Positions 10,058 through 22,193 of a stretch of DNA of 42,920 bases are shown piece by piece. Source of the DNA: Sphaerosporella brunnea (lineage: Eukaryota; Ascomycota; Pezizomycetes; Pezizales; Pyronemataceae). The DNA is taken from NCBI GenBank assembly GCA_008704415.1, contig VXIS01000378.1, forward strand, positions 1-42,920. The letters are read 5' to 3'. The position numbers and the translations under genes were made by a program. Below the pieces are notes generated by a model that ran no database searches, was not told the origin of the DNA, and saw only the letters and a list, made by a program, of their open reading frames with translations. Numbering within the stretch: the stretch's first letter is position 1; each line of letters begins with the position of its first letter.

Positions 10058-10443
10058 GTTTCGTTTATTCGAGAGCAGTGAGTTGGTGGCGAGCTTGTCG
10101 GTAAGCGAAGCAGGGTTTCGCTGGTTGTCGCTGCAAGAGGATCGGGTCAGGAGCCTGCTCGCTTTTTAGCCAGACGCTCTGGTCGGAGTCCCATGGGCAA
10201 GTGTTTTCGGTACGGGCAGGTTTGGGGGTCGAGAAGGTTGGTGGGGGCAGGGGGGTTGGCGAGAAAGTTAAGGACGGTGGAGTCAGGAAGGAATCGAGGC
10301 TCGTGTGGTTGGTTGACTTGCGCGGCAGCCTACAACTGAATAAAGTATAGGTAGTTTCAATCAACTCGCGATGATTATACAATGCAGATGAAGCAGCGCC
10401 CGTTCGGCATAATTAACAGCCAGATCCCACCATACGCCTAACT
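10058..10443. other. Intergenic, promoter of the tail-anchored gene
   Basis: Sits between two minus-strand genes. It holds the upstream region of the 10057 gene and the 3' end of the Rrn9-like gene. No further signal seen. Confidence 0.45.
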
Positions 10444-11958
10444 TCAAGCGCCGCCATTCACCTCCGAGCTTGGGCTTGGGCTTGCCCCGTCGCCAGTCTC
10501 AACAACACTGTCAGTATCTCCCTTCGTCTGTTTGCGCAGTCGCCTGCTGTCCTTCTTCGCCGAAATTTTACTCTTCTGGTGGCCCCAGCTAACGCAAACT
10601 TCCTCTAAGAAACTACCCCCATCGCGTGCAGCGCTATCCTCGGACAGTCCACCTTTCGCAGTCCATTCAGTTCCGCGCTTTGACTTCGTTCCTAACGTGC
10701 GGAACTTCATATCCTGGGCAAACAATTCCGCGCATTTCGCCGCCGTCCTTTCCAGCGGTCCTTGTTCCCACCCTTTGATAGCGGCCATTCCCACGACTTG
10801 ACTCCAATCCCGCAATCTCACCCTGTATCGTCGATTCCGCAGATACTTTTCGTACTCCCCCGGGTTTGCGGCCTTTCGTTTCCGCTTCTTATTGTTTCCG
10901 CCCTCTTCACTATCCTCCGAGTCTAGATCTTCTTCTGTATCTGCCGGAGTCGGAGACAGCGCTGTGCGCGGTGGCGTCGTTGGCGGCTGTCCACCGCCCT
11001 CTTGTGTCTTCGCTTCAGACTTCAATTGATCCCATTTGCGCTTCGCATCCCCACGGGCTGAGCTGGGTATTAGGTTCTTGACATAGTGCTCGCGTTCCTT
11101 GTGCAATCCCACCAGCAACGTATCCAATTTCGAGATGATATTTCGTACGACAGGCCTCAAGAATTTCTGCGCTTCGTCATCATCAACTGTAGGCTTCAAT
11201 TCTGGCTTTCCCTCCTCACGTATCCTTTCCTTAGCCCGCCTCAACGCGGTTGCCGTCAGCACCTCTTCTAGCATCTGGCTGGGCAATGACTGCTCGTCCG
11301 GAACCGCTTCACGTGGACGCGCTCTCCTGTATCTTGGATCATGTTCATTTTGTCGGGGCACGTGCTCTGAGCTCAACGGCCAAGCCGTCCACTGATTCGT
11401 GATAAATCGGCGCTCGGCAAGGGGAATCGAGTCTGCCTCATCGTCGATGTCGCTCTCTTCATCGGCGTCGACGTGTCGTCGTTTCCTAGCCTTGACCACA
11501 GGCTTAGGCTTCGTTCTGATCTTCTTGTCCGGATCGCCCTTGGGATACAATTTTTTGAGTAGATGCGCATTCATTAGGTGCGTCCCTAGGTTCTGATGCG
11601 AATCCCAATCCATTCCGGTGAGCAGCCGGTGATAGGATATGGTCGTTGTCTCCGTCTCTTCCGCGTCGCCCCAGCGCCGCCTCATATTCTCGTCGTCCCC
11701 GCCATACCGACTGCTGCCACCGCCGCCGAACGAGCTTGCGGGTGTTTGGGAAGGATCCCCAAAATCTGGATCGTCGTCTGAGTGTTCCACGAGTGGTGGG
11801 AGTGAGGGGGATTCAGATGCTGTGCGGTAGACTTCTTCCACGGATGCTGGAGTTGAAGAACGCGAAACAGGTTGTGCTCCGGGAAGATACTCGGACGCAG
11901 TGTCCGAGTATTCGAAGGTATTTGAATGGCTGAATATTGAATGGTGTGGGGAAGACAT
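10444..11958 (-). CDS. Rrn9-like RNA polymerase I transcription factor
   Basis: Rrn9 is part of the upstream activating factor that recruits RNA polymerase I to rDNA. The 504-residue product begins MSSPHHSIFSHSN. I chose the ATG at 11958 over an in-frame ATG at 12168 because the extra residues read like untranslated leader and the downstream start opens a normal acidic Ser-rich N-terminus. The recognisable block lies near residues 115-215: ISYHRLLTGMDWDSHQNLGTHLMNAHLLK, a basic linker with KARKRRHVD, and FITNQWTAWPLSSEHVPR, which resembles the Rrn9 domain. Further on are NIISKLDTLLVGLH and EKYLRNRRYRVRLRDWSQVVGMAAIKGW, possibly helical DNA- or protein-contact regions. The tail is basic. The family call rests on the WTAWPL..VPR and HL.NA patterns and is moderate. 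Confidence 0.62.
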   Translation of the reverse strand: MSSPHHSIFSHSNTFEYSDTASEYLPGAQPVSRSSTPASVEEVYRTASESPSLPPLVEHSDDDPDFGDPSQTPASSFGGGGSSRYGGDDENMRRRWGDAEETETTTISYHRLLTGMDWDSHQNLGTHLMNAHLLKKLYPKGDPDKKIRTKPKPVVKARKRRHVDADEESDIDDEADSIPLAERRFITNQWTAWPLSSEHVPRQNEHDPRYRRARPREAVPDEQSLPSQMLEEVLTATALRRAKERIREEGKPELKPTVDDDEAQKFLRPVVRNIISKLDTLLVGLHKEREHYVKNLIPSSARGDAKRKWDQLKSEAKTQEGGGQPPTTPPRTALSPTPADTEEDLDSEDSEEGGNNKKRKRKAANPGEYEKYLRNRRYRVRLRDWSQVVGMAAIKGWEQGPLERTAAKCAELFAQDMKFRTLGTKSKRGTEWTAKGGLSEDSAARDGGSFLEEVCVSWGHQKSKISAKKDSRRLRKQTKGDTDSVVETGDGASPSPSSEVNGGA

Positions 11959-13140
11959 GGTTTTCGGCAGTGACAACAATCTCGGAGGCAGGTTTTGGCT
12001 GAGTACACAAGGTGATAACGATAAGATATTAAGAATCATAAACCAGTGGAATGTAGGGGTTACTCTCCAATAGCGAGGGTTGTGCAGCAAAAGTACTCCA
12101 GACGGTGCCAAGCCTAAAATTGACCCCATCAAAATTTCGGAGGTGGAAAAAAAGTGCTTGGTCGACAACGCCCAAGGGATATTTGGTTCTCAACAATCGA
12201 TTGCAGGTCTTCCGGCTTTAATCTATTGTGTGGTTGTTGAGATAAACACAGAAACGTAGTGTTTTTCGTGCTCGCTTAAGCTTGAGTCCCTTTTTTTTGT
12301 GGGGTGCAGGCCGGGCAAATCGATGGGTGTCTGGACCATATTGATTTATCAACGAGTGGTTGTGGTGTAGACTGTAAATTAAAGTCCGGCTCCAAAAGTC
12401 AAGGGACTTTATTGGGGCTGCCTTAAGCGAGCGAGCGCCACACCGAAGCCAGAGGCGTAGCCGCGTAGGTGAACGCAGGCGTTCCCAGCAAATAAAGACC
12501 TCTGCGGCGCAAGAGAACGGTTTCAAGAGGGCGGTTTGATGAGGACGGTTTCTAGCAAGAAACTAAGACGCAGCAGCAGCCCTCGTTCGCTCCAAAGCCT
12601 CACGCTTCGAGCTCTTGATATCTCGGATTTCCAGCACCTCCGACCGACCCCATCTACTCGTCAAAATCAAAAGTATTGCATTTGACGAGTAGGGGATGTA
12701 GATCGGAGCGAACGGACTACCATGCTATGGCGATGGAATTCCTGGTGGAGTATGTACCAGCGGCGAGGCGCACATATCGATGTCCGCCCATCCTCTCCTG
12801 CCCACCATCCCGCCTTGCCGCCAATCGCAGCATGTCAACAAAGCTTTTTAGCAGCAACATAGTACATCACAATTTAGTCACACCTCAGGCCCGGCTGCTG
12901 GCAAAGTGAGGTATTGCTGTGCCGACCGCTCATCATGTAGACTCCTACTTAGAATGCAGTGCAGATTCTCGTCTTCCTCATAAAGTTTAACCATGAAAAC
13001 AGCCACGGAGAAATGAACTGAAGCCCCCCAAATCCCTTTCCAACGCAGAACCACCTATGCAAGAAATCGGCTCTATACAACAATACCAGGTATCATCTCT
13101 ATCATCGTTCCCCAGAGCTACTGCATATCTTACAACGAAG
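11959..13140. other. Intergenic between the Rrn9-like gene and RIF1
   Basis: Promoter and leader of the Rrn9-like gene and the 3' flank of RIF1. It holds the hairpin at 12654-12692. A weak inverted pair sharing CTCGCTTAAG also lies near 12268 and 12437, with a T8 run at about 12291. No coding region supported. Confidence 0.45.
12654..12692. repeat. Perfect 12-bp stem hairpin
   Basis: CTACTCGTCAAA (12654-12665) and its exact inverse TTTGACGAGTAG (12681-12692) are separated by 15 nt. Pairing can extend a little outward through the CCCCATC / GGGGATG flanks with shifts. Function unknown; it may be the core of a small eroded inverted-repeat element. Confidence 0.6.
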
Positions 13141-16100
13141 TCAGCGCCTCGCCTTCTTCTTCTTGTCCCTCAACTTGCTAAAGGCTTCAAACACTTCGTC
13201 TTCAATCGAGGCGATCTCAGATACAGTCATGTCTGCGCTGTGAACCATGTCAAGAGCTTTTCTCAGGGCATCCATTGCAATGTTTGCTGGTGAGATCGTC
13301 TCGGCCGGCTGTGCCGGCTGACCGTGCTCGTTTTTGACCGCTCCGTCGTCGGCGCTACGCCCCACTTGGTCCCTCTCATAAGGCGACAAAACAGTATTCG
13401 TAGTCGCCAACGATGATGTCGCGCGTCGTTTGCTTCGCCTTGCCACATCATACTTCAGGCTAGCGCTCTCGGCGGAATCAATTTCGGAGATGCTGTGCTT
13501 GGGGCTCTGGATTTGAAGCTCGTCGGCGTCAACGTCATCAGTATATAATTCCTTGTGTTGCCGGCCTTTCCTCGGCGTGGCGACAATTCTGGACGGAGAT
13601 TTGGAGTCAGAGATCGAAGAGTAACTGTCGGTCTGGGTTTCCTCGACGAATGATGTCTTCACGTTCTCCGAGCGCTTCCTGGGCGTCTTCTCTCGAGACG
13701 TCCTTGCTCTCTTCGATGACGCAGGGTCCCGAGTACGAGTGCGAGTGGGCGTAGAAGCCGCAGATGCCTCTCCTTTGAGTCATGTTTAGTATGCCCCCCC
13801 AGATCAAAAAGAATTGGATCAGTCTTACCACTCATTCCGTCGAAGTCGCTCCCGCCAGCTGCAAAATAACCATGTGGTGTAGCCTTGATACCTTTATTCT
13901 TTCGTGCTGAGATTCTCACCGGAGTGACATCGATAGCTTTGGCTCTTGCTCTCTTCAAGGGACGCTCTGATTCGCCAGCTGTGTTCAGCCTGGGAAATGG
14001 AGATTGACAGTTGGGCTCTGCTGCGATCACAATGGTATCGAGCATTTTAGGCGACGCTACAGAACCTTGCGGTACGGGTGTCTCTCTCTTTCGTTTTTTG
14101 GAGCGCTTCCTGTTCGTTCTTATTGGCGGCGTACCGGCGGCTGAACGTACCTCTGCAATAATTTGTGCATCGGGCCCATCGGGCACTGACTCGGAGTCAT
14201 CAACGGGCGCATATTCTTCGCCGTTCTTGACCGGTGAAATTGCAACCGCGATTTCTGCGATATCCTTTGACGGTGATACCTCATAATCATCTGACAGCCT
14301 CTGCTCCGGAGCCGAGGACGACCGCGCAGGCCCAGTTGTTTCTTTGTTGGGGAAAGCATCTTGGGCATCCACAAAATTGTCATCGCCTGAAGGGCTGTCG
14401 GAAGAGAGATTAAATGACAATGCTTCAGCTCGTGGGTGGCGTTTTTGGGAGTAGTTGTCACAAGCCGTCATGTTCACATCGTTGTCCGAATCAACATCGG
14501 TCAGTCCAGGGTGCTCCGCTATTGCGCTCTGCTGCGCCCCTTTACAAGCTTGATTGGAAGTTCTTGGGGTCACACATGGTTGAGGATCGGGATCAAGCTG
14601 TGACTCCGCAATAAACGACACCAAAGGCTCAGCCGCTCCTGCGGCCTCTTCCGGTTCTGGTGAGTGAGAGGCGCCTATGGATGCTTGCCGTTGGGGGGAA
14701 GGGGATCCGGTAGCCAACTTCATTTTCTTCTTCGGTTTACGGCTTGCGCCAGCTGTCAATTCAGGAAACATTTCTGCGGCCCGGGCTTGCTCTTCCCTGA
14801 CTTCCTTCTGATGTTCGGTCATGAGTTGAGAATCCTGTGCTTCAAGCCCGGGCGCGCCCCCAACAGCCACAAAATTGAGCTGCGAGTCCATGTGCTTTGG
14901 CTTGAGAGGTTTGGACCTCGTCGGAGTTGAAGTAAGTACATGGCTTCTCGGCGTAAAGGTCTTTCTTGCACGGCCGTACGGTGTTTCTTTAACCATCGCC
15001 GCCGGAGTTGACGCCCTTGACTTCGATTCTGGGAACAGCTGGCGGGCAGGGGTGGGACTTGACCATGGAATATCATCCACAGACTGACTTGGTTCTCCTT
15101 CCTGGGATTCGGCGAATACAGGAGGTGTGAAGATGCCCTGCTACCACAATAGTTAGTAGCCATGGTGGGATAAAAACATGTTTGCCTACCAAATTTTCCT
15201 CTGGAAAGTCAGGCAAAGATATATCAGCCACGGTTTTTAGCTTAGCTAGGGCAGTTCGCAATCTACTCGGGTAATTGAGCGTGCGCTGCTTCCCAAAAGT
15301 GTCGTTCCAAAGCTTGATGGTGGCATTAACTGTTCCTTTGCGCCAGCTCTCGAATCCGCTCGATAACAGCACGTTAAAGTTCAACAACAATTCGCTGTCA
15401 TGCTGAGGCAGTGAACGGACCACCTGGAGAATCCTTTCCCACAGTTTTGTGGTAGCGGAGGCACTGAACCCATTCTGCAGTTTGTGAGCTCTCGCCGAAA
15501 AGCGGTTGCAGGTAGATAGACAAACCTTTTGTGAGAGCAGGTGAGAGGGATCTTTTGTCCACAGACCAAGACCCTCTTGCATTTGCTTCAATGGGATGCT
15601 TGACCCGGAAGGTGCACGAGAGATGAAATCAATGGAGGCCCTGCACAAATCGGCACCTAAAGCTAGAGAATCCTGGTCTGGAGTTTCATATGACTTCAAA
15701 AGTAACGTGCTGATCAGTGCATATAAATGCTCGAACGAGCTGCAACAGTTAGCACCCCACAAAATCCTGGCTGAGCGGCAATTACTCAGAGTTTATGGGC
15801 TTCCGATCGGAACCGAGTCCGAGATGCCCCCTGAACATGCCCTCGATGGTATTTTTCTTTCCGTGGTTGGCCTTCTGGACTAATATTACAGCTCGACGCA
15901 GACTCAAGCCACTACGGAGGAGCGAGTCAGCGAGAAGAATTGCTTCAATGAAGCACAGTTCTTACAGATTGGAGTCAAGGTTTGAATATCGAAGAGATTC
16001 TGCCAGAGGGGCAATGACGTTGTTCGAGACCTGAGCTTCGCTTAATTCATTTTGGATGATTGTTATGAGGTCCTCGCAGAGAGACTCCCATCCTGCCACA

Positions 16101-18592
16101 TGTTGTAGAGTAGCTCCCTTCAAAATAGAGACCGCGTCTTTAAATTCATTGCCCACAGGCGAAGGGCTGACTAGAGACTTTTCCCTCGTCGGTCCCGGCA
16201 ACGAACTGCGCGTTAACTCCGCCAAAATGTCCCACAAACCAATGTGTACTGCACTGACACCTCTTCTTGGCAAGAGGGCCTCACAAGAAGCCAGTATATG
16301 AAGCTTCTTCCGTCTCGAGTCCTGGGAGGAGCAACATTTGTCAAGGATCCGTCTCGCACAGTTGAAGTACTGCTCATCGACAGAAACACCAGGTGGCGGT
16401 TCCAACAATAGACGAAACAAATGCAGAAGCGGCGGATATCGGAATTTGTTATTGCTATCAGACGAGTATTTGTGGGTGGGCGTAGATGCTGGGAAAAATT
16501 TCGATGTTTCGTCGACGGCCAACTGTTTTTCCGTGAAGCATAATGTTCCCAGAGACTCGAGGGCTTCTTCGACCAAAAATGTGAACTTCTCGATAAAGGT
16601 CATAGTTTGCGAGCTCTCCAAGCGGTTGCTCCAAATACGCTGGAACATGTTGAAGAGATGGGAAACGGCTTCCATCAGTTCTGGCGTGATCTTGATCTCC
16701 TTGCTGCCCGCATCTGCAAGAGTCTGTGTGAACCTTTTCCACAGAACACGGGCTCCGGGAGCGTTGTCGCGCTGCTCCCAACTTGCTCGTCTGAGAGCTA
16801 CTTCGACTGTTCCGAGAACTTTATCACAGTTTGACCGTACCCATTTTGGATCCAGTCGAGGAATTTCATCTGTCCTCATGAATGGATGGCCGGTCAAAAG
16901 ACGGTCCTCGCTCCATCGCTTGGATGTAGAACCGTCAAAGAGGGAGCATAGAATGTTACATCCGTCATTCGCCTCACTGCCAGCCAACACCAGGTTTTGA
17001 ATCAATCCCACGACCACCACATCCCATATCTCGGACAATTGTTTGGGATGCGCATTTGGCCGCATTCCATAGTACAGATATACACACACGTTGGAAAGCG
17101 CTGCTTTGCGAGGCTTCCTGGTGTTCAGACTTGCATTTCGCGGATCCAAATACTGCTCTACCGGCTTGCACATCAGTTCCAGAAGCTTGCGCTGAGTGTT
17201 TGGTCCGATGTTAGAGATGTAAATGAGCCTGGACCACGCAAGCTGCGCTTCTACCTTGACCTCTGGTTCCGAGACATTGAAGCATGTCTCGATTATTCGC
17301 AACCATGGGGTGAAAAAGTCCCATTTATCCCCCACAGATTGTGTGAGCAAGAGCAACACAGCCCATAGTTGCGATACATATTGCCCTTCATGTTCCTTCT
17401 TGACAAAGTGATCCAGCCGAGTCCTTATAGATTCAAAGATTCGTTTCCCCTCATTGTCTTGGTTGAAGATAGCGCTTATGGTGCGCGCAATGGCCTTTTC
17501 TTTGCCCATAACCATGGCCGCCTCCCGCAGGAACATCAGAGAGCGGAGTCGTACTTCCTTGATGTGATTCAAGAGGCCTCCGAATGCATTGCGCATCCAG
17601 TCCGAAGCCCGCGCAACCATTGTCAACCGCGATTGCGACAGTAGCTTGCTGTAGATTTCGATCCGCTCTTTGGTGATGGATTTGCCCGTCACTCGTTCGT
17701 CTAATGATTCTAAGGCGGTGATGATCCGGTTGCATTTCTCCGTAGTCATCGTCTTGGGGGCCGCGAACTTTTGCTGTGCTAAAAAGTGTAGATATAGTAT
17801 GACAGAGGCCTTCGACGTCTGCGGGTCTTCGATTTTCTGCGTAGCATGCTGAATGAAAAAGGAAGCGGTCTGGTCGTCAATGGTTCCTACAAGACGCTCA
17901 TACCAACATATTATGGTCAATAATTTGGTCGCTTGTTGGGTCAGTTGGCTGTCTGGGCTTCCTCCTTCCTCCATCTTTGCAACGAGATCACGCTTCAGGT
18001 AGCCGCACAGCGCCGGCATTTTCTTTTCCATGGAGTTCCAATCAGGAATGTCATCATATGCCCGCAGAATATTACAAAACGCAATGTATGTGTCCAGCTT
18101 CTTGCTGCGCTCGGTGGAAGCCAACGCCTGCATGGCCGATTCCAACATAGTGGTGAAAGAGGAGTGAGTGTTGGCGATGAATGGTTGATCGACACCTAGA
18201 GTAGGCGAGCCAAGGTAAGGACTGGCGGAAGTCTGCTTCAGAATTGATTTCAAGGATTTGGGGTCCGTCGAAGCGGAGGGTCGCACTCGTTGATTCGACG
18301 GCGTGACAGGCGTGTCCGATTTGTGATAGGTAGTCCACCCAGACCATCCGACCCGCTTCTTGGGTTTTTCGGAGGCAGATTCGGCTGACGATGTAGGCGG
18401 TGAAGGGTCGCGTGACGAAACAGGTGAAGAAACCAATTGTAGATTGCCGCTGTGGACAGCAAGACCCTGGCCCAGCACCTTCTTCGCGCGCGGTGCTTCT
18501 CGCGGCGGCGTAGGTGGTCGTATCGTTGCTTTCTCGAACGCTCGTTGATCCGCCGGTCCTGTAGTAAAAGGATCGTCGCCGTCGGAGAGCAT
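13141..18592 (-). CDS. RIF1: Telomere/replication-timing factor Rif1
   Basis: Rif1 recruits protein phosphatase 1 to late origins and telomeres and restrains origin firing and end resection. Exons, in gene order: 18592-15966, 15911-15786, 15739-15190, 15140-13829, 13772-13141, giving about 1748 residues with every phase consistent. The N-terminus carries the paired PP1-docking motifs expected of fungal Rif1: an RVxF-type RVGW at residues 80-83 and SILK at 116-119. The Rif1 N-terminal HEAT repeat domain follows from about 145 (SSFTTMLESAMQALASTERSKKLDTY) through exon 3. Exon 4 opens with the family's FTPPVFAESQ segment, then a long acidic/basic disordered tail with KRSKKRKR, and ends in a short helical region and KKKKARR. 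Intron 1 (15912-15965, GTAAGA..CTGAC..TAG) is 54 nt, removes an in-frame TAA, and is otherwise open; if it is not an intron the protein stops after 876 residues. Confidence 0.88.
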
Positions 18593-20285
18593 AGCGAACG
18601 AGAGAGCTGTTGGTTTTTAGATGTGGCAGCGCGCTTCAAAAGTGAGCATCGAAGGGTAAACGGGAAAAGGCGCCAAAAGTCGGCAGAAAACGAGCCAGAA
18701 AAAGAATATACACGGAAAAATAAAAGCCAAAATAGGAGGGTATAGGGGATGGAAGTGGATCAGATACGAACAAAGCGTGGTATAGTGGTGACGGTAGTTT
18801 TGGACGTGGGAGAGATCGAGAAGGAGAAAATTGGTGGAAAGGGAAGGCAAGGCGGAAGGGGAACAGTGGTGAACAGGTGCCTGAACGCCAACTCGAATTT
18901 GGCGGGTTCGCTGTCACGTAGCAAACCGCGTAAAACACCAAATGGGGGTTTGGACTTGGCGCGATCTCCACACGCGTTTCCACCAAGACACGCGACGAGC
19001 GAACGGCTGCTGACATCGATTCCTACAAGATGTAGGTAGCTCTGTGGCAGGACGCGCACATGAACTTTTTCTACTTACCCACCTGACCGTAGTTCCTTTG
19101 CGAGCTTCCCGGCGGTGGAATACTGTGCAGTAACTACTCTAGAGTAGAGTACTCTAGGAGGTATGTACCCACAAGTACTTACATAGAGGAACCGGCCAGC
19201 TAGGTATCTTCAGCATTGCCCAGCAGTTCGCTACATATGATCGAGTCCCGATCGTTGGAGGAAATATAGCTCTCTAGAGTAGAAGGCATTCTCCAACATT
19301 GAGCGCGGTCTTGACTACAACAAGAGTGCGTCCAACTTACGCCATTCCGAGTTCAGCGAACTCGAGCACGTGCCACACTGGGTTCAAACTTCAAAGCTCG
19401 ACAGCCAATCATACGGCAGCACTCGACGCTTACAAACAGGCCATCATCGGTGTGGTGATTCTATCCAACGATGCTCCATGCCAGATGCAGCCAGCCGTGG
19501 TCGGAAAGCAAGGGAAAGGATTCGAACTTCGAAGGCTTCGGAGAGCCCAGCGTGCAGGCCGGCGACTTGGCTTCGGACATAGCACGGCGGCGGACTGTAT
19601 AGCTGTGCCCGGCGGCCGTTCCTTGAACTTCCTTCTCTCCACCAACCTGGTCCATGTCCAATGTCGTGATGTATCTAACCTTCCCTTTAATTTCCTCGCG
19701 AGCCGCCATCCCCGACCCTTTCTTGCCGTGGCCGTGCCTGGCCACCCGGAAAAACGGTTCACCCCGCAGCATCTGTATGTATGTATGTGCTAGGAGGTGT
19801 ACCTAGTTCATACATCCTTCATAGACGTTTCCGCAACGGTTGCCGTATATATCATACATTTACTGCCTGTGCGTATCACAATAGGAAGTAATAACGATGG
19901 CCTGTGACGGCATCATCGATATATCACGAGAAGCCCAGCGCTAGTTGGATAAGCTGCGGTTCCCACATCGATGACCGTGCTCCCCGAAACTCCACGTCCC
20001 CCCCCCACCCCTGCGACGTTTGATTTCAAGACCCACACTTCCAAATTCTCAATATCGATACATATATCAATCCTTCTTCGGTCCCATCAGAACAAAAACA
20101 AAAGAGAAGACATGAACAGACAGCCAGCGACTGTGCGGATTAGATAGAAACCACCTCAACATCGAGCGCGACAGTCCAACCTGCTTGCTCTCCCTCGCGC
20201 GCCCACTCTACGCCCCAATCAAACACTTCTCAACACCCATTTCGGCATACAGCCTCCGATCGCCTGCATAGCGCTTTTCGAGGCT
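18593..20285. other. Divergent promoter region between RIF1 and RIC8
   Basis: About 1.7 kb with no convincing gene. It has a near-palindrome around CTCTAGAGTAGAGTACTCTAG at about 19137-19157, related CTCTAGAGTAG at 19271-19281, and a short TGTA repeat near 19773-19786. A 165-codon plus-strand frame at 19299-19793 has no recognisable content and is not called. Confidence 0.45.
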
Positions 20286-22193
20286 ATGAGCTCTCCGCTA
20301 CCTCCAGCCGCACGCTCGGTGCCCGGCGAGAGTCTGCGCTGCCATTCCCCCCAATTCCTGCGGACAGCGGTTGACGACCAACCATCCAGACAAGCTACAG
20401 CACGTTCAGCGCCTGCTAGATGTTCTGCGCACCGACTTGGACGAAAAGAACCTTTCCTCGTCCGGTGAGCATTTGTGAGGAAGTGGCCTTGTTGTGAAAG
20501 CATAAAGCTTACACCGGTTGTGTACAGAGAGAGCCGCCACGCTAGAAAAGCTGAAGGTGTACGGCCGGGACCCGAAACAATGCGATCCGATATTCTCCAA
20601 AGAGGTATTTGCGCTCCGGTTCTTTGTGGCGTAGAGAGCCTTGCTCACGGCGTGTAGGGTATCGAGACAATAGGGGAGCACGGGTTTGTGGATGGGTCAG
20701 ATTGTCCAGCTGCCAGAGAGGCTTTGAGATGTCTTGCCAATGCACTCTTGCTGGTCCCGAGGACTCGACAAATTTTTGTCGACCTTGGGTTCCCAGTGAA
20801 AGCTGCCGCGAAGTTCGCAGTTTGTCTCTCACGTCGTTTGCCACACCCCAGAACACATTGCTCACATCCATTTACAGAACGCATCAGTGGACGATGAATT
20901 CTTGTTGGCACGGTTGATGTTGCTGATCACCTATGGCACAACCGTGGACCTAGAGTCCCTGCTGAGTGAGCAAAAACTCGAGCAGAGCATTGACGAGGTA
21001 AAGCCGTCTGATTTACATGCATCTGCTCTTTGCCTGGCTGACATCGGCGATTCAAGGCTCTGGCACGACATGCAAAAACTTATAGTGGCGACGAGAAAGC
21101 CCGATCACCGTCCGCCATGGATGAAATGGCTCTCTCCGAAACGCTGAAGCTTGTATTCAATTTGTCACACTTCGTAAAGGATCGGGAGGATCTCTTCATA
21201 AAGTCGGTATCTACGGCGAGACTTGGGCGCTTTTATGCTGATGTAGACGCTCAGATCTGTACCACACCTGCTCGCTATACTGCGCGGCCGTGAATTACCC
21301 CCTTTCCCACTGCAACCGCCGATCACATTCGTGATCAATGCCCTGATCAACATGGATTTGTCCGCTTCCAAAGACGACGCTTTCCCGCCATCAGACCCGC
21401 TGTGCAATGTAAGAAGGTTGGTGGAGATCCTGGATAAGTCGATCGACGCCAATCTGGGATTTCCGGCTTCAACAAGTTGGGACGAAAACGGGGCACCGTT
21501 GATCACGCTGTTGCGGAGGATCGTCCAGACTCCGGAGGAAGAAGTCAAATCCTATCTCAAAAAGCAGCTGTTGCCATCCGAAGAGTGAGTTGTCTATCTG
21601 GTGTTGGAAGGTGGGTGGCGGAAGGTAGTGCTTATATTGCTTTACCAAGGGAACGGAATCAGCCATTGGGCAAAGGAACCTCTCTTGCGGCAAGGCTACT
21701 ACAGCAATCCAACTCGGCCTCGAGCCCGAACACGCGTGAGAGTGTCTCTTACCTCCTCTTCGAACTTTCGAACTCCAACGTGCAGGAGTTTATCCTTAAC
21801 GTGGGTTACGGCTACGCCTCGGGGTTCTTGGTCTCACACAACATTCCCATCCCCACGGAGACGTTCCAAGCGGATGCGGCCGCTTCCTCGGCTTCGAAGC
21901 CCATAAACCCGATCACGGGACAGACGTTAGAATCGGAGCAAGCGGCGGCAGACCCATTCGAGGGGAAGACGGAGGAAGAGAAGGAGCGCGAAGCGGAGCG
22001 GTTGTTTGTGCTTTTTGAAAGGCATGGAAACACCCCCATCCCGTTGTTCTATCGTTTCACGAGGAGGCTGGTAAGCAGAGCGTGGGCTAATCTGCGGCCG
22101 AGGAGTAGGTTGAAGAAGACGGGTGTCGTGAAAGTCAAGAACCCGGTGGAGCAGGCGGTTGAAGAGGGACGATTCCAAGAATTGGATGATTAG
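20286..22193 (+). CDS. RIC8: Ric8/synembryn, G-alpha chaperone and exchange factor
   Basis: Ric8 is a cytosolic armadillo/HEAT-fold protein that folds and activates heterotrimeric G-protein alpha subunits; in filamentous fungi it supports growth and conidiation signalling. Inferred exons: 20286-20331, 20390-20464, 20528-20604, 20658-20819, 20878-20997, 21057-21202, 21255-21584 and 21650-22193, giving 499 residues with all phases consistent. Family landmarks: LKVYGRDPKQCDPIFSKE across exon 3, REALRCLANALLLVPRTRQ and IFVDLGF in exon 4, DDEFLLARLMLLITYGT in exon 5, EMALSETLKLVFNLSHF in exon 6, and YLLFELSN..FILNVGYGYASGFL followed by NPITGQ in exon 8. Length suits fungal Ric8. The first exon is least sure: its donor GTCTGC is weak, and it was chosen because no in-frame ATG precedes exon 2. 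Some donors (GTTTGT, GTCGGT) are also non-consensus. Confidence 0.9.

Noticed and set aside
12010..12168. N-terminal extension of the Rrn9-like protein from ATG 12168
   Set aside because: The added segment is hydrophobic and unlike the acidic start expected; it is more likely leader sequence.
12268..12437. Possible MITE bounded by CTCGCTTAAG
   Set aside because: Only about 10 bp are clearly inverse, with poor pairing further in and no target duplication.
19299..19793. 165-codon plus-strand open frame
   Set aside because: No recognisable domain, compositionally biased, and in a promoter-like region; equally long frames exist on the other strand at the same place.
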